The notes under the pieces were generated by a model that saw only the letters and a program-made list of their open reading frames with translations, was not told the origin of the DNA and searched no databases. From the NCBI RefSeq assembly GCF_021404465.1, contig NZ_JABFTT010000008.1, forward strand, positions 124,001 to 188,000: a stretch of 64,000 bases of DNA, in the 5' to 3' direction. Each line of letters begins with the position of its first letter. Positions within the stretch are counted from its first letter, which is position 1. Both the position numbers and the translations under genes were made by a program. This stretch comes from Billgrantia zhangzhouensis. Its GTDB lineage: Bacteria; Pseudomonadota; Gammaproteobacteria; Pseudomonadales; Halomonadaceae. Shown here in pieces: positions 1-10,790 of this stretch.

Positions 1-1192
1 GCAGCAGGATATCGCTGCCGGCGATGGCCTCGAACAGGCTCGCTTTCTTGCGCAGCGCCTTGGGCAGCCCCGGCGTGAAGGGGCGGTAGCGCAGGTCGGG
101 GCGATCCAGGTCGCCTAGCGCCGAGATCATGCGGGTCAGATTCACCGGGCCGTTGACGCGATACAGATCGCTCTGCTCCAGCTCGAACTGCTTGAGCAGG
201 AAGGAGGCTAGCTCCTCGGGACAATTGTCGGCGACTTCCAGTCTCACACCGCTGCCGTAGCGCCTGGCCAGCAGCTCGCCGCGCAGCGCCGAAGCCAGGT
301 CGGACACCTCCTCAGGGTCCATCGAGAGGTCGGCGTTGCGGGTCAGGCGGAACTGGTAGCAGCCGCGTACCGTCATGCCGGGAAAGACTTCCGCGGCATG
401 GGCGTGGATCATTGACGACAGGAACACGAACTCCTGGAAATCCGCCTCGCAGAGCTCACCGGGTAGCGCGATGACCCGAGGCAGCGAACGAGGTGCCGGC
501 AGGATCGCCAGCCCACCCTTGCGGCCGAAGGCATCCTTGCCCTCCAGCTCGACGATGAAGTTGAGGCTCTTGTTGACCAGTCGCGGGAAAGGATGCGATG
601 GGTCCAGCCCGATCGGGCTGATCACCGGCACGATCTCGTTCTCGAAGAAGGTGCGAATCCAGTTCCTCTGCGCCTCGGTCCACTCGTCGCGGCGGCGGAA
701 GCGTAGCTGCTGGGCCTCGAGCGCAGGGATCAGAATCTCGTTGAGAATCTGGTACTGGCGCTCGACTTGTTCGTGCACGACCTGGGAGATCTCGGCCAGC
801 AACTGGCGCGGCAGGCGGCCGTCGGCACCGGTGGTTTCATCGCCCAAGGCGACCTGATGCTTGAGGCCGGCAACCCGGATCTCGAAGAACTCGTCCAGGT
901 TGGACGAGAAGATCAGCAAGAACATCAACCGGTTGAGCAGTGGATGTGCCTCGTCCAAGGCCTGCTCGAGCACCCTCACGTTGAACTGCAGGTGCGAGAG
1001 CTCACGGTTGAAGTACAACGCCGGGTCGCTCAGGTCGGCCACGGAGTCGGGCTGTGGCTTGGGTTTGACGCCGGCGTGGCTCTGGTTTAGGCGCGGGGCG
1101 GCCGGTTCGAGGGCGGTTTCGTCGGCTCCGTCGCCGGGCGTTCCGATTTCCGTTGGTTCAAAGGGATCGGCAGGGTCGGGCACATCTACCAT
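1..1192 (-). CDS. ppk: Polyphosphate kinase 1 (3' part beyond the window)
   Basis: Polyphosphate kinase reversibly transfers the ATP gamma-phosphate onto polyphosphate chains. The frame runs from an ATG at 1190-1192 leftward off the window edge, giving about 397 N-terminal residues of a family usually near 700. After a roughly 45-residue acidic, proline-rich leader, the conserved N-terminal and head domains are visible, with segments such as YFNRELSHLQFN, SSNLDEFFEIRVAGLK, PIGLDPSHPFPRL and YQFRLTRNADL. The catalytic histidines lie in the missing C-terminal half, so integrity cannot be judged. It is followed on the left by unseen sequence and preceded by hemB on the same strand, 57 bp away, so the two may be co-transcribed. 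Confidence 0.93.
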   Translation of the reverse strand, partial: MVDVPDPADPFEPTEIGTPGDGADETALEPAAPRLNQSHAGVKPKPQPDSVADLSDPALYFNRELSHLQFNVRVLEQALDEAHPLLNRLMFLLIFSSNLDEFFEIRVAGLKHQVALGDETTGADGRLPRQLLAEISQVVHEQVERQYQILNEILIPALEAQQLRFRRRDEWTEAQRNWIRTFFENEIVPVISPIGLDPSHPFPRLVNKSLNFIVELEGKDAFGRKGGLAILPAPRSLPRVIALPGELCEADFQEFVFLSSMIHAHAAEVFPGMTVRGCYQFRLTRNADLSMDPEEVSDLASALRGELLARRYGSGVRLEVADNCPEELASFLLKQFELEQSDLYRVNGPVNLTRMISALGDLDRPDLRYRPFTPGLPKALRKKASLFEAIAGSDILL

Positions 1193-1249
1193 AGCGCTCT
1201 CTCGTAGCTAGGTGGCAGAGTGCCCCGCTTGGTCGGGCTGGCTCTGCCG

Positions 1250-2263
<1,014 letters not shown>

Positions 2264-2486
2264 CTACTCCGGCTGTGGCCACTTCCGCCATGTCATCAAC
2301 TGACGGCAGTGTGCCTGGGAAGAATGACGGTTCGATGACAAACGAAATGTATTGTGTCGAGTATATCAGTGCTGATCGAAGCGAAAAGCCGCGCCTTGTC
2401 GCACCCGGCACGACTCTCTAAAGTGTTGGCTTCGGGATTCGAGGCATAGCCCTTCATTCGAGGCGCCTTACTACAAGGAGAAAGGC

Positions 2487-3149
2487 ATGAGCAAACAAGT
2501 GGCGGTCATCCTGTCGGGCTGCGGCGTTCAGGATGGTTCGGAGATCTACGAGACCACCCTGACCTTGCTGCGTCTGGATCAACTGGGCATCGGCTATCGC
2601 TGCTTTGCACCGGACATCATGCAGTACCACGTGATCGACCATCGCAACGGCGAGGCGATCGAGGGCGAGACGCGTAGCGTGTTGCTGGAGTCGGCGCGGC
2701 TGGTGCGGGGCAACATAGCGCCGCTGGGGGAACTCGAGGCCGACGAGTTCGATGCGGTGATCCTGCCCGGTGGTTTCGGCGCGGCCAAGAACCTGTCCAA
2801 CTTTGCCGAAGCCGGCAGTGACATGGAGCCGCTGGCGGAACTGGTCGAGGCCGTTGCGCCCTTTCATGAGGCGCGCAAGCCGATCGGGCTGATGTGTATC
2901 GCGCCGGCGCTGGTGCCCAAACTGCTGGGTCCGGGCATTGCCGTGACCATCGGCCACGATCCCGGTGTTGCCGGTGCGATCAGCTCGATGGGTGGACTGC
3001 ATCGCAGCTGTGGCGTCGAGGATATCGTGGTCGACTTCGAGAACCGTGTGGTGACCACTCCGGCCTACATGCTCGCCACGCGTATCGGTGAGGCCGCCAC
3101 TGGTATCTTCAAACTGGTCGAGCGTATCGATGAGCTGATGGATCTGTAA
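2487..3149 (+). CDS. elbB: ElbB-type DJ-1/PfpI family glyoxalase-like protein
   Basis: This 220-residue cytosolic protein belongs to the DJ-1/PfpI class I amidotransferase-like family, subgroup ElbB, described as isoprenoid-biosynthesis associated with weak glyoxalase activity. The N-terminus (QVAVILSGCGVQDGSEI) and the nucleophile-elbow cysteine in GLMCIAPALVPKLLG near residue 137 are typical, as are VILPGGFGAAKNL and the late VTTPAYMLA. A strong AAGGAG precedes the ATG. It is a single-gene plus-strand unit placed between the minus-strand hemB and tat genes and ends in a strong hairpin. The in vivo substrate is not settled for this family. Confidence 0.88.
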   Translation: MSKQVAVILSGCGVQDGSEIYETTLTLLRLDQLGIGYRCFAPDIMQYHVIDHRNGEAIEGETRSVLLESARLVRGNIAPLGELEADEFDAVILPGGFGAAKNLSNFAEAGSDMEPLAELVEAVAPFHEARKPIGLMCIAPALVPKLLGPGIAVTIGHDPGVAGAISSMGGLHRSCGVEDIVVDFENRVVTTPAYMLATRIGEAATGIFKLVERIDELMDL

Positions 3150-3169
3150 CGCCGCGCTTCGAATGTGCA

Positions 3170-3199
3170 GCGCCCCCGTTCGCTGGCGGACGGGGGCGC
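3170..3199. terminator. Hairpin between convergent elbB and tatC
   Basis: A ten-base-pair GC-rich stem (GCGCCCCCGT / ACGGGGGCGC) with a ten-base loop sits 20 bp after the elbB stop and is followed by TTTACG. It can serve elbB, and possibly tatC from the opposite side. Confidence 0.75.
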
Positions 3200-3228
3200 T
3201 TTACGTTCATCGCCTGCTTGATGGTGGC

Positions 3229-4014
3229 TCAGGTGTCGTCGCGCTCTTCGGCCGGGGTGGTCTGGCCCGGCCGTTGCTTCTTGCGTTGCACCAGGCGACC
3301 GAAAAGGATGCCGACCTCGTAGAGCAGGTACATAGGGATGGCGAGCAGGCTCTGGGAGATCACGTCGGGCGGGGTCAGCAGCATGCCGACGACGAAGCAG
3401 CTCAGGATGATGTAGGGGCGTTTCTTCGTCAGGCTCTCCACCGTGGTGGCCCCGGAGGCGATCAGCAGGAAGGTGGCGATGGGAATCTCGAAGGCCACGC
3501 CGAAGGCGAAGAACAGCTTGAGGACGAAATTCAGGTACTGATTGATGTCGGTCATCACCGCTACGTTCTCCGGCCCGGCCTGGGTAAAGAACTGGAACAG
3601 CAGCGGGAAGACCGCGTAGTAGGCGAAAGCGGCGCCAGCATAGAACAAGCCTACGCTCGAGGCCAGCAGCGGCAGGGCCAGTGCCTTCTCGTTGTCGTAG
3701 AGTCCGGGCGCGACGAAGGCCCAGGCCTGGTGCAATACGTAGGGGATGGCGACGAATACCGCCACCACCAGGGTCAGCTTGAAGGGAGCCAGGAACGGCG
3801 AGGCCACCTCGGTGGCGATCATCTGCGAGCCTTCCGGGAGCATGCCCATCAGCGGTTGGGCCACGAAGGTGTAGATCTCGTTGGCGAACGGGTAGAGCCC
3901 CAGGAAGATCACGAAGATCGCCACCACGGCGCGCAGCAGGCGCGAACGCAGCTCAATCAGGTGCTCTATCAGAGGAGCCTGGCCAAGTTCCTGCTTGTCG
4001 TCGGAGTCGCTCAT
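3229..4014 (-). CDS. tatC: Twin-arginine translocase subunit TatC
   Basis: TatC is the polytopic receptor subunit of the Tat system, which exports folded twin-arginine proteins across the inner membrane. The 261-residue protein shows the family hallmarks: a cytoplasmic N-terminus with HLIELRSRLLRAV, six hydrophobic segments, and FFAFGVAFEIPIATFLL in the central region. The C-terminus is a short charged tail. The start overlaps the tatB stop by four bases, so translation is coupled. tatA, tatB and tatC run together, downstream of the ubi and hisE genes. Confidence 0.97.
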   Translation of the reverse strand: MSDSDDKQELGQAPLIEHLIELRSRLLRAVVAIFVIFLGLYPFANEIYTFVAQPLMGMLPEGSQMIATEVASPFLAPFKLTLVVAVFVAIPYVLHQAWAFVAPGLYDNEKALALPLLASSVGLFYAGAAFAYYAVFPLLFQFFTQAGPENVAVMTDINQYLNFVLKLFFAFGVAFEIPIATFLLIASGATTVESLTKKRPYIILSCFVVGMLLTPPDVISQSLLAIPMYLLYEVGILFGRLVQRKKQRPGQTTPAEERDDT

Positions 4015-4448
4015 CGGGAAGCGGCGCCCTTGTCATCGTCGGAAGGAGAGGACTCGTGGCTCGTGGCCCTGGCTTCGGCCAGGGCATCGTCGAGGCGAGC
4101 GGAAGCCGACGGCGCTTCGTCGTCGGTCTGGCGCCGGTCGGCATCGGGCCGCTCGTTTTCGTCCTTGGGCGGTGTCGAGGACGAGTAGGGCTGGGCGATG
4201 CTCTCGACGTCGCGCTTGGCCTTGTTGAGGCTCTCGTCGAGCTTGGTCTGCTGCTCCTTGAGCTTCTGACGCAGTTCCTCCGCCTCGAGCTGCGAGTTGA
4301 TCTCGCGTTGCATGCTCGAGACGGTACGCTTGATCTTGCCGATCCACAGTCCCGCCGTGCGCGCTGCCTTGGGCAGGCGTTCCGGGCCGAGTACCAGCAG
4401 ACCCACGATGCCGAGAATCAGCAGTTCCAGGAAGCCGATATCAAACAT
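4011..4448 (-). CDS. tatB: Sec-independent protein translocase subunit TatB
   Basis: TatB pairs with TatC to form the signal-peptide receptor. The 145 residues contain an N-terminal membrane helix (MFDIGFLELLILGIVGLLVLG), the PERLP hinge typical of TatB, an amphipathic helix and a long charged, disordered acidic/lysine-rich tail. It lies 6 bp after tatA and overlaps tatC by 4 bp. The Glu-Arg-Leu-Pro hinge separates it from TatA. Confidence 0.95.
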   Translation of the reverse strand: MFDIGFLELLILGIVGLLVLGPERLPKAARTAGLWIGKIKRTVSSMQREINSQLEAEELRQKLKEQQTKLDESLNKAKRDVESIAQPYSSSTPPKDENERPDADRRQTDDEAPSASARLDDALAEARATSHESSPSDDDKGAASR

Positions 4449-4454
4449 GGAGGC

Positions 4455-4715
4455 TTACTTGCGCTCTTCCCGTTCCTCGACCTTGTCCGCCGACTTCTGC
4501 TCGGCCTGGACGTCATAGGTATTGGGCTGCTGCTCCTCGTGGGTCACCTTGGCTTGCGGCTTGTTCTTCTCGTCGTCTTCGTTGACGGCCTGCTTGAAGC
4601 CCTTGACCGCGCCGCCCAGGTCGGAGCCGATGTTGCGCAGCTTCTTGGTGCCGAAGATCAGGATGATGATGCCGAGTACGATCAGCAGTTGCCAGATACT
4701 GATGCCACCTAACAT
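4455..4715 (-). CDS. tatA: Twin-arginine translocase subunit TatA
   Basis: TatA oligomers form or weaken the membrane at the Tat translocation site. The 86-residue protein has one short N-terminal membrane helix ([15 protein letters not shown]), the conserved [21 protein letters not shown] amphipathic helix and a highly charged C-terminal tail rich in Glu, Lys and Gln. It is the first tat gene, 47 bp downstream of hisE, and is followed closely by tatB. Confidence 0.96.
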   Translation of the reverse strand: MLGGISIWQLLIVLGIIILIFGTKKLRNIGSDLGGAVKGFKQAVNEDDEKNKPQAKVTHEEQQPNTYDVQAEQKSADKVEEREERK

Positions 4716-4762
4716 GAAGTGTTACCTCTGAGTCGGGTTTCCGGCGGATCCGGAAGCCAATT

Positions 4763-5098
4763 TCACTTGGACCTTGCGGCCTTCTCTTCGTGCCCGGAGA
4801 TTCCGAAACGGCAGGCCAACTCGTCTAGCACGTCCCGGTGGTCGAGTCCGAGATGCGACAGCATCACCAGGCTATGAAACCATAGGTCGGCGGTCTCGGC
4901 GACCAGAGCCTTGCGTGCGGCCTCGCCACCGGTTTCGGCGTCCTTGGCGGCCAGCAGGGTTTCCGTGGCTTCCTCACCGATCTTTTCGAGTATCTTGTTA
5001 AGCCCCTTGTCATGCAAGGCGGCCACGTAGGATTCGGCGGGGTCGGCGCTGCGGCGTTGGCGCAGTACGTCGAAGAGTTCATCAAGAATATCACGCAT
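4763..5098 (-). CDS. hisE: Phosphoribosyl-ATP pyrophosphatase
   Basis: HisE hydrolyses phosphoribosyl-ATP to phosphoribosyl-AMP in histidine biosynthesis. The 111-residue stand-alone form carries the all-alpha MazG-like core with [31 protein letters not shown] and the metal-binding EE pair, then [19 protein letters not shown] fused HisI domain is absent. It lies between ubiB (30 bp upstream) and tatA, as in many gammaproteobacteria where hisE or hisIE adjoins tatABC. Confidence 0.94.
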   Translation of the reverse strand: MRDILDELFDVLRQRRSADPAESYVAALHDKGLNKILEKIGEEATETLLAAKDAETGGEAARKALVAETADLWFHSLVMLSHLGLDHRDVLDELACRFGISGHEEKAARSK

Positions 5099-5128
5099 GG
5101 GGGCGATTCCGGTTGCGGTGGGTCAAGT

Positions 5129-6754
5129 TCATTGCCAGGCCAGCAGCACGAGGCCGATGGCACCAAGGACCAGTATCGGCCAGGGTTGGTTCATGGCCCA
5201 CTCGGAGAGCGGCTGCCAGGCTAATGCCAGGCCGGCGAGCAACACCCCCAGGCGTAGGCGCCGTCCGCCGCGGCGGCCAACGCGAAGCTGGTGCTGGATA
5301 CCGCTCAGGGCCATGGCCTGGCGACGGCGCTGGCGATGCTCATGCTCGATCCGGGTCAGTGCCTGGTGGGCTACGCTGGGCAGTTCCGGCAATTGGCGCG
5401 ACAGCTCCGGTGCCTGGCGCTTGAGTGACTCCCACAGCCCGGCCGCTCCGGCGCGCTCCTTCATCCAGCGCTCCAGATACGGCTTGGCGGTGCTCCACAG
5501 GTCGAGGTCGGGATAGAGCTGGCGTCCCAAGCCCTCGATGTTGAGCAAGGTCTTCTGTAGCAGAACCAGTTGCGGCTGCACCTCCATGTTGAAGCGCCGC
5601 GCGGTCTGGAACAGGCCGAGCAGCACCTGACCGAAGGAGATGTCCTTGAGCGGTTTCTCCAGGATCGGCTCGCATACCGTACGGATTGCCGCGGCGAATT
5701 CGTTGGCGCGAGTCTCCTCGCCGACCCAACCCGACTCGATGTGCAACGCGGCGACCTCGTAATAGTCCTGATGGAAGAAGGCCAGGAGATTGCGTGCCAG
5801 GTAGTCCTGGTCCTCGCGGGCCAGACTGCCGACGATGCCGCAGTCGATGGCGATATACTGTGGATCCTGGGGGTGTTCGCGGGCGACGAAGATATTGCCC
5901 GGGTGCATGTCGGCGTGAAAGAAGTTGTCACGGAACACTTGGGTGAAAAAGATCTCCACGCCGCGCTCGGCGAGTCGCTTGAGGTCGGTACCCTGGGCCT
6001 CGAGTGCCGCGATGTCGGCAACGGGAATGCCGTGTATGCGTTCCTGCACCATGACTCGCTTGCGGGTATGCGACCAGTAGATCGTGGGTACGTAGAGCAG
6101 CGGCGAATCTTTGAAATTGCGCTTGAGCTGCGAGGTGTTGGCCGCCTCCTTGTGCAGATCGAGTTCGTCGAACAGGGTTGCCTCATAGTCACGCACCACT
6201 TCCACCGGGCGCAGCCGGCGGGCCTCGGGGATGAGCGTCAGCAGGCCGGCCACGCGGTACATCAGTGCCATGTCCTGGCGCATGATATGGTCGATACCGG
6301 GGCGGATGATCTTGACCACCACGTCCTCGCCGCTGTGCAGGCGGGCGGCATGCACCTGGGCGATGGAGGCCGAGGCCAGCGGCTCGGGCTCGAAGTGGGC
6401 GAAGGCGACCTCGAGGGGCATGCGCAGCTCGGTTTCCACCAGGGCGGTGGCTTCGCTGCCGGGGAAGGGCGGTACCTGGTCCTGCAGGCGGCGCAGCTCG
6501 TCGGCGATCTCCTCCGGTAGCAGATCGCGGCGGGTGGAGAGCAGTTGGCCGAACTTGACGAAGATGGGGCCGAGCGACTCCAGCGCCAGGCGCAGCCGCT
6601 CGCCGCCGCTGCGACGTCCCACCGGCACCAGCCGCAGCGGTGACAGCACGAAGACCAGCCGCAGCCACCACGGTAAGCGCTGCAAGGGCAGCAGGGTATC
6701 CAGGCGATAGCGGGTAATCACCCAGATGATGCGCAGCAGCCGTAGCCCCATCAT
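5129..6754 (-). CDS. ubiB: Ubiquinone biosynthesis regulatory kinase-like protein UbiB
   Basis: UbiB is an atypical ADCK/ABC1-family protein required for coenzyme Q synthesis; it is thought to use ATPase activity to help extract or organise hydrophobic intermediates. The 541 residues include the KxGQ motif ([16 protein letters not shown], near residue 70), the kinase-like core with VVVKIIRPG, and a metal-binding block ([14 protein letters not shown], then IDCGIVG). Two C-terminal hydrophobic segments form a membrane anchor. It overlaps ubiJ by 4 bp in the ubiE-ubiJ-ubiB run. Confidence 0.96.
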   Translation of the reverse strand: MMGLRLLRIIWVITRYRLDTLLPLQRLPWWLRLVFVLSPLRLVPVGRRSGGERLRLALESLGPIFVKFGQLLSTRRDLLPEEIADELRRLQDQVPPFPGSEATALVETELRMPLEVAFAHFEPEPLASASIAQVHAARLHSGEDVVVKIIRPGIDHIMRQDMALMYRVAGLLTLIPEARRLRPVEVVRDYEATLFDELDLHKEAANTSQLKRNFKDSPLLYVPTIYWSHTRKRVMVQERIHGIPVADIAALEAQGTDLKRLAERGVEIFFTQVFRDNFFHADMHPGNIFVAREHPQDPQYIAIDCGIVGSLAREDQDYLARNLLAFFHQDYYEVAALHIESGWVGEETRANEFAAAIRTVCEPILEKPLKDISFGQVLLGLFQTARRFNMEVQPQLVLLQKTLLNIEGLGRQLYPDLDLWSTAKPYLERWMKERAGAAGLWESLKRQAPELSRQLPELPSVAHQALTRIEHEHRQRRRQAMALSGIQHQLRVGRRGGRRLRLGVLLAGLALAWQPLSEWAMNQPWPILVLGAIGLVLLAWQ

Positions 6755-7389
6755 GATGTGGCCTCGCTCTCGAGCCTGCGGCGCAGCCGGGTCAGACGGG
6801 CATCGAGTCGATCGGCGGCCACCTCCAGTTCGGTGAGATGATCGCGCAGGTTCTCCAGTTGCCGGCGGCCGGGGAGCAGGCGAGCTTCCTCGAACACGTA
6901 CTCGGCAACGTCGGCGCGCATTTCTTCCTGGGCACGCAGGCCCCAGCGGGCCAGGCTGCGCAGTCCTTCGGCGAAACTATGGGCGGGTACGTCGCCCAGC
7001 CAGCGAGCCAGCTCCGCTTCCCAGTCGATCTCGAGATCAAGGAACAGGTCACGCACCTCCTCGAGCAGGTGGATCCGCCCGCGCACGGCGAGCCTGCCAC
7101 GGAACATCAGGCGCTCCAGGGATTCGCCGCCCAGCAGCTCTCCCAGCGCCTCGGCATCGAGTTCCACCACGGTGTCGGCGCTGCTCTCGTCGGGGTCGTC
7201 CTGGTGCATCAGGTCCACGCCGTGAGGATGGAAGCTCAGCAACAACGCCAGGGAGGGACGCTCCAAGCGCAACAGCAGCCGGCTGCCGGACAGCCGGGCC
7301 AGGCGCGAGGGGGCGGCCAGGTCCCGGGCGAGCAGGGCGTTGAGGGTGCGCTCGATGCCGGCCAGCAGCAGGGTCGGGGTCAAGGTCAT
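6751..7389 (-). CDS. ubiJ: Ubiquinone biosynthesis accessory factor UbiJ (SCP2 domain)
   Basis: UbiJ is a lipid-binding scaffold, with an SCP2 sterol-carrier domain, that supports the Ubi metabolon. The 212 residues begin with the SCP2-like region ([18 protein letters not shown] ... [12 protein letters not shown], and a repeated [15 protein letters not shown] motif) followed by helices and a coiled-coil C-terminal segment ([19 protein letters not shown]). Position is the best support: directly after ubiE (7 bp) and overlapping ubiB by 4 bp, the invariant arrangement in gammaproteobacteria. Confidence 0.92.
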   Translation of the reverse strand: MTLTPTLLLAGIERTLNALLARDLAAPSRLARLSGSRLLLRLERPSLALLLSFHPHGVDLMHQDDPDESSADTVVELDAEALGELLGGESLERLMFRGRLAVRGRIHLLEEVRDLFLDLEIDWEAELARWLGDVPAHSFAEGLRSLARWGLRAQEEMRADVAEYVFEEARLLPGRRQLENLRDHLTELEVAADRLDARLTRLRRRLESEATS

Positions 7390-7396
7390 TGCGCCC

Positions 7397-8164
7397 TCAG
7401 AGCTTGATACCGCGATGCAGGGCGACGATGCCCCCGGTGAGATTGGTATATTCCACTCGCTCCAGACCTGCCGCTTCCATCATCGCCTTGAGCGTTTCCT
7501 GGTCGGGATGCATGCGAATCGATTCGGCCAGGTAGCGGTAGCTGTCGGCGTCGCCTGCCACCATCTGGCCCATCAGCGGCAGCAGGCGGAAGGAGTATTC
7601 GTCGTAGGCCCGGGTCAGTACGGGGTTGTTCGGCTTGGAGAATTCCAGCACCAGGAGCCGGCCGCCGGGCTTGAGCACGCGGGCCATGGAGCGCAGCGCG
7701 GCGTCCTTGTCGGTGACGTTGCGCAGGCCGAAGGCGATGGTGATACAGTCGAAACTGTTATCGGGGAATGGTAGGCATTCGGCGTTGGCCTGCACGTACT
7801 CGACGTTACCGCCGACCCCGTTGTCGAGCAGCTTGTCACGGCCGACCCGCAGCATGGATTCGTTGATGTCGGCCAGTACCACCCGGCCGCGAGGTCCGAC
7901 CATGCGCGAAAACTTGAGCGTCAGGTCGCCGGTGCCGCCAGCGATGTCGAGAACGCTGTGGCCGGGGCGTACGCCCGAGCGCTCGATGGTGAGCCGCTTC
8001 CACAGCCGGTGGATGCCCAGCGACATGAGATCGTTCATGACGTCGTAGCGCGCTGCCACGGAGTGGAAGACATCGGCTACGCGCGAGGCCTTTTCCTCTA
8101 CCGGCACTTCCTGATAGCCGAAGTGGGTGGTGCGCTGGTCGCCGGGGGTGGAGTGAGGGCTCAT
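7397..8164 (-). CDS. ubiE: Ubiquinone/menaquinone methyltransferase UbiE
   Basis: UbiE is the SAM-dependent C-methyltransferase of ubiquinone and menaquinone biosynthesis. The protein shows [25 protein letters not shown] at the N-terminus, the SAM-binding [14 protein letters not shown], and the family signature [20 protein letters not shown] chose the ATG at 8162-8164 (255 residues) because family members begin close to the HFGYQ motif and GGGAG lies 11 bases upstream; the longer open frame adds 38 unlikely residues. First gene of ubiEJB. Confidence 0.95.
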   Translation of the reverse strand: MSPHSTPGDQRTTHFGYQEVPVEEKASRVADVFHSVAARYDVMNDLMSLGIHRLWKRLTIERSGVRPGHSVLDIAGGTGDLTLKFSRMVGPRGRVVLADINESMLRVGRDKLLDNGVGGNVEYVQANAECLPFPDNSFDCITIAFGLRNVTDKDAALRSMARVLKPGGRLLVLEFSKPNNPVLTRAYDEYSFRLLPLMGQMVAGDADSYRYLAESIRMHPDQETLKAMMEAAGLERVEYTNLTGGIVALHRGIKL

Positions 8165-8278
8165 GCGTGAAAGGCTCCCGAATCGCTGCGGAAAGGTGAG
8201 GCTGGGCCTCATGTTGGGCCACATTGTAGCCTTCCTCCGGCTGCCTTGTCTTTGACCTGCAGGGGCGACTAGAGCCAC

Positions 8279-8662
8279 TTAGAGCTGCTTGATCTCGATG
8301 CCCAGCGGTTCGCGACTCGAGCCGGCCTTCTCCAGACGCTCGAGATAGTCGGCCCAGTAGGCCTCGCGGTTCTCGATCAGTTCAAAGAGGTATTCCCAGC
8401 TATAAATGCCACTATCGTGGCCATCGTCGAACGCGAGCTTGACGGCATAGCGGCCCACCGGCTCGATGTTCTTGAGGCCGACGTCCTTCTTGCCGACCTG
8501 CAGCACGGCTTGGCTGGGATGGTGACCGCGCACCTCGGCAGAGGGGGAATAGACGCGCAGGTACTCCACCGGCAAGCGGTGGCTCTCGCCGTCGGTGTAG
8601 GTGAGTTCCAGCTCGCGGGTCTTCTTGTGGTAGTGGATCTTGCTGGGGATGGGGGCGGTCAT
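8279..8662 (-). CDS. DUF971 (gamma-butyrobetaine hydroxylase N-terminal-like) protein
   Basis: This 127-residue cytosolic protein belongs to the DUF971 family, which resembles the small N-terminal domain of gamma-butyrobetaine hydroxylase. Visible are YHKKTRELELTYTDGESHRLPVEYLRVYSPSAEV and VGRYAVKLAFDDGHDSGIYSWEYL, where the His and Trp/Tyr pattern is characteristic. The usual N-terminal metal-binding cysteines of some members are not seen. It lies between hslU and ubiE, a common location, with a CAGGAG ribosome site just inside the end of a heptad repeat. A link to iron-sulfur metabolism has been proposed for relatives, but function here is unknown. Confidence 0.85.
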   Translation of the reverse strand: MTAPIPSKIHYHKKTRELELTYTDGESHRLPVEYLRVYSPSAEVRGHHPSQAVLQVGKKDVGLKNIEPVGRYAVKLAFDDGHDSGIYSWEYLFELIENREAYWADYLERLEKAGSSREPLGIEIKQL

Positions 8663-8676
8663 GGGCAGACTCCTGA

Positions 8677-8732
8677 CTTCGAGCTTCGAGCTTCGAGCTT
8701 CGAGCTTCGAGCTTCGAGCTTCGAGCTTCGAG
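8677..8732. repeat. Eight tandem copies of CTTCGAG
   Basis: Eight perfect head-to-tail 7-bp units fill the 102-bp gap between hslU and the DUF971 gene. The array ends a few bases before the DUF971 ribosome site (minus strand), so copy-number change would alter that leader. A second heptad array of another unit occurs at 33610. Confidence 0.95.
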
Positions 8733-8764
8733 CGGCTCGTGGCCCGAAGCCCGTGGCACGTGGC

Positions 8765-10087
8765 TTACAGAATATACCGCGACAGATCCTCGTCCATGGC
8801 TAGCTCGCCGAGCTGGGAGTCGACGTAGGCGGCATCAATCGACAGCGGGCTGCCAAGATCGGCGCCCTTGAACGAGGCCTCCTCGAGAAGTCGCTCCATT
8901 ACCGTGTGCAGGCGCCGCGCGCCGATATTCTCGGTGCCCTCGTTGACCTTCCAGGCGATCTCGGCGATGCGCTCGATACCGTCCTCGGTGAAGTCGACTT
9001 CGAGCCCCTCGGTGGCCAGCAGCGCCTTGTACTGCTTGGTCAGGGCGGCGGAGGGCTCGGTGAGGATGCGCTTGAAATCCTCGGGCGTGAGCGCCTCGAG
9101 CTCGACCCGAATCGGCAGGCGGCCCTGTAGTTCGGGAATCAGGTCGGACGGACGCGACAGGTGGAAGGCGCCGGAGGCGATGAACAGAATGTGGTCGGTT
9201 TTGACCATGCCGTACTTGGTCGAGACGGTGGAGCCTTCGATGAGCGGCAGCAGGTCGCGCTGCACGCCCTCGCGGGAGACCTCGCCGCCGCTGGATTGGC
9301 CGCTGCCCTTGGCGACCTTGTCGATCTCGTCGAGAAAGACGATGCCGTTCTGCTCCACGGCGTCGATGGCGCGGTGCTTGATCTCTTCCTCGTTGACCAG
9401 CTTGGCGGCTTCCTCGTCACGCAGCAGGGCGAAGGCGTCCTTGACCTTGACCCGACGGGTCTCGGTCTTGTGGCGCCCCATGTTGGAGAACAGGCTCTGC
9501 AGTTGATTGGTCATCTCTTCCATGCCCGGCGGGGTCATGATGTCGATGCCCGGCCCCTGCGGGGTGATCTCGATATCGATCTCCTTGTCGTCGAGGTCGC
9601 CCTCGCGTAGCTTCTTGCGAAAGATTTGGCGAGTGGAGCTGTCGGCACGCGGGCTGGCCTCCTGACCGCGGGGAGGCGGCAGCAAGGCATCGAGAATGCG
9701 ATCCTCGGCGGCGTCCTCGGCGCGGTGGCGCACTTCGTCCTTGGCCTGCTCGCGCACCAGCTTGACCGCGGCCTCGGTGAGGTCGCGAATGATCGATTCC
9801 ACGTCGCGACCGACGTAGCCCACCTCGGTGAACTTGGTCGCCTCGACCTTGATGAAGGGAGCGCGGGCCAGCTTGGCCAGGCGTCGGGCGATCTCGGTCT
9901 TGCCGACCCCGGTGGGGCCGATCATCAGGATGTTCTTGGGCGTGACCTCGGGGCGCAGGTCGTCATCGAGTTGCATGCGACGCCAGCGGTTGCGCAGGGC
10001 GATGGCAACGGCGCGCTTGGCGTCCTGCTGACCGACGATGTACTGATCCAGGGCGTGAACGATCTCGCGGGGTGTCATCTGGGACAT
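8765..10087 (-). CDS. hslU: ATP-dependent protease ATPase subunit HslU
   Basis: HslU is the AAA+ unfoldase that feeds substrates to the HslV peptidase. Walker A is [18 protein letters not shown] (about residue 55), Walker B is [12 protein letters not shown], and the variable I-domain lies between. The C-terminus ends LSRYIL, which docks into HslV and activates it. The start chosen is the ATG at 10085-10087 (MSQMTPREI, 440 residues), preceded by GAAGGT; a longer frame overlaps hslV and adds 18 non-conserved residues. It is 11 bp downstream of hslV. Confidence 0.97.
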   Translation of the reverse strand: MSQMTPREIVHALDQYIVGQQDAKRAVAIALRNRWRRMQLDDDLRPEVTPKNILMIGPTGVGKTEIARRLAKLARAPFIKVEATKFTEVGYVGRDVESIIRDLTEAAVKLVREQAKDEVRHRAEDAAEDRILDALLPPPRGQEASPRADSSTRQIFRKKLREGDLDDKEIDIEITPQGPGIDIMTPPGMEEMTNQLQSLFSNMGRHKTETRRVKVKDAFALLRDEEAAKLVNEEEIKHRAIDAVEQNGIVFLDEIDKVAKGSGQSSGGEVSREGVQRDLLPLIEGSTVSTKYGMVKTDHILFIASGAFHLSRPSDLIPELQGRLPIRVELEALTPEDFKRILTEPSAALTKQYKALLATEGLEVDFTEDGIERIAEIAWKVNEGTENIGARRLHTVMERLLEEASFKGADLGSPLSIDAAYVDSQLGELAMDEDLSRYIL

Positions 10088-10098
10088 GGTGGCGACCT

Positions 10099-10617
10099 TC
10101 AGAGCGTTTCGAGGGTGACGTGGTGGTTGGTGAACACACAAATGTCGCCGGCGATCTCGAGCGACTTCTCGGTGATCTCCCTGGCCGAGAGGTCGGTGTT
10201 CTCCAGCAGCGCGCGGGCCGCGGCCAGGGCGAAGTTGCCGCCAGAGCCGATGGCAATGATACCGCGCTCCGGTTCCACCACGTCGCCGTTGCCGGTGATG
10301 ATCAGCGAGGCGTTCTTGTCGGCCACGGCGAGCAGGGCCTCGAGACGACGCAGGGCGCGGTCGGTGCGCCAGTCCTTGGCCAACTCCACGGCCGCCTTGA
10401 TCAGGTTGCCCTGGTACTTTTCCAACTGCGCTTCGAAGCGCTCGAACAGGGTGAAGGCGTCGGCGGTGCCGCCGGCAAAACCCGCCAGCACCTGGCCGCG
10501 GTAGAGGCGGCGAACCTTGCTGGCGTTGCCCTTCATCACGGTGTTGCCCAGCGATACCTGGCCGTCGCCGGCCAGGGCCACCTGGTCACCGCGGCGCACG
10601 GAAACGATCGTGGTCAT
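10099..10617 (-). CDS. hslV: ATP-dependent protease peptidase subunit HslV
   Basis: HslV is the proteasome-like Ntn-hydrolase core of the HslVU protease. After removal of Met1 the catalytic Thr2 becomes the N-terminus ([24 protein letters not shown]). The 172-residue length and the segments [20 protein letters not shown]-like and [17 protein letters not shown] match the family. It is the first gene of hslVU and lies downstream of argS and the SPOR gene, with 173 bp separating it from the latter. Confidence 0.97.
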   Translation of the reverse strand: MTTIVSVRRGDQVALAGDGQVSLGNTVMKGNASKVRRLYRGQVLAGFAGGTADAFTLFERFEAQLEKYQGNLIKAAVELAKDWRTDRALRRLEALLAVADKNASLIITGNGDVVEPERGIIAIGSGGNFALAAARALLENTDLSAREITEKSLEIAGDICVFTNHHVTLETL

Positions 10618-10790
10618 GGAGATGACTCCGTAACGGGGAGCCGAGGGCTCCCGGTGACTTTCGATCCCCGGTATGTCCGGAGACCGTGAAAGAGCGTTCA
10701 GGGTAGGTGCGGGCGGTAGGGGACGAATTCAAGCGCCTTCGTCGAGCACGGGAAGAATCGATGCGTGCCCCGCGTGTGCCGTCAGGGAAC

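Noticed and set aside
8677-8732. CRISPR array
   Set aside because: The unit is 7 bp with no spacers, so it is a simple tandem repeat.
10636-10652. GGGAGCC/GGCTCCC hairpin upstream of hslV
   Set aside because: It is a small stem without a U-tract on either strand, so it is not called a terminator.
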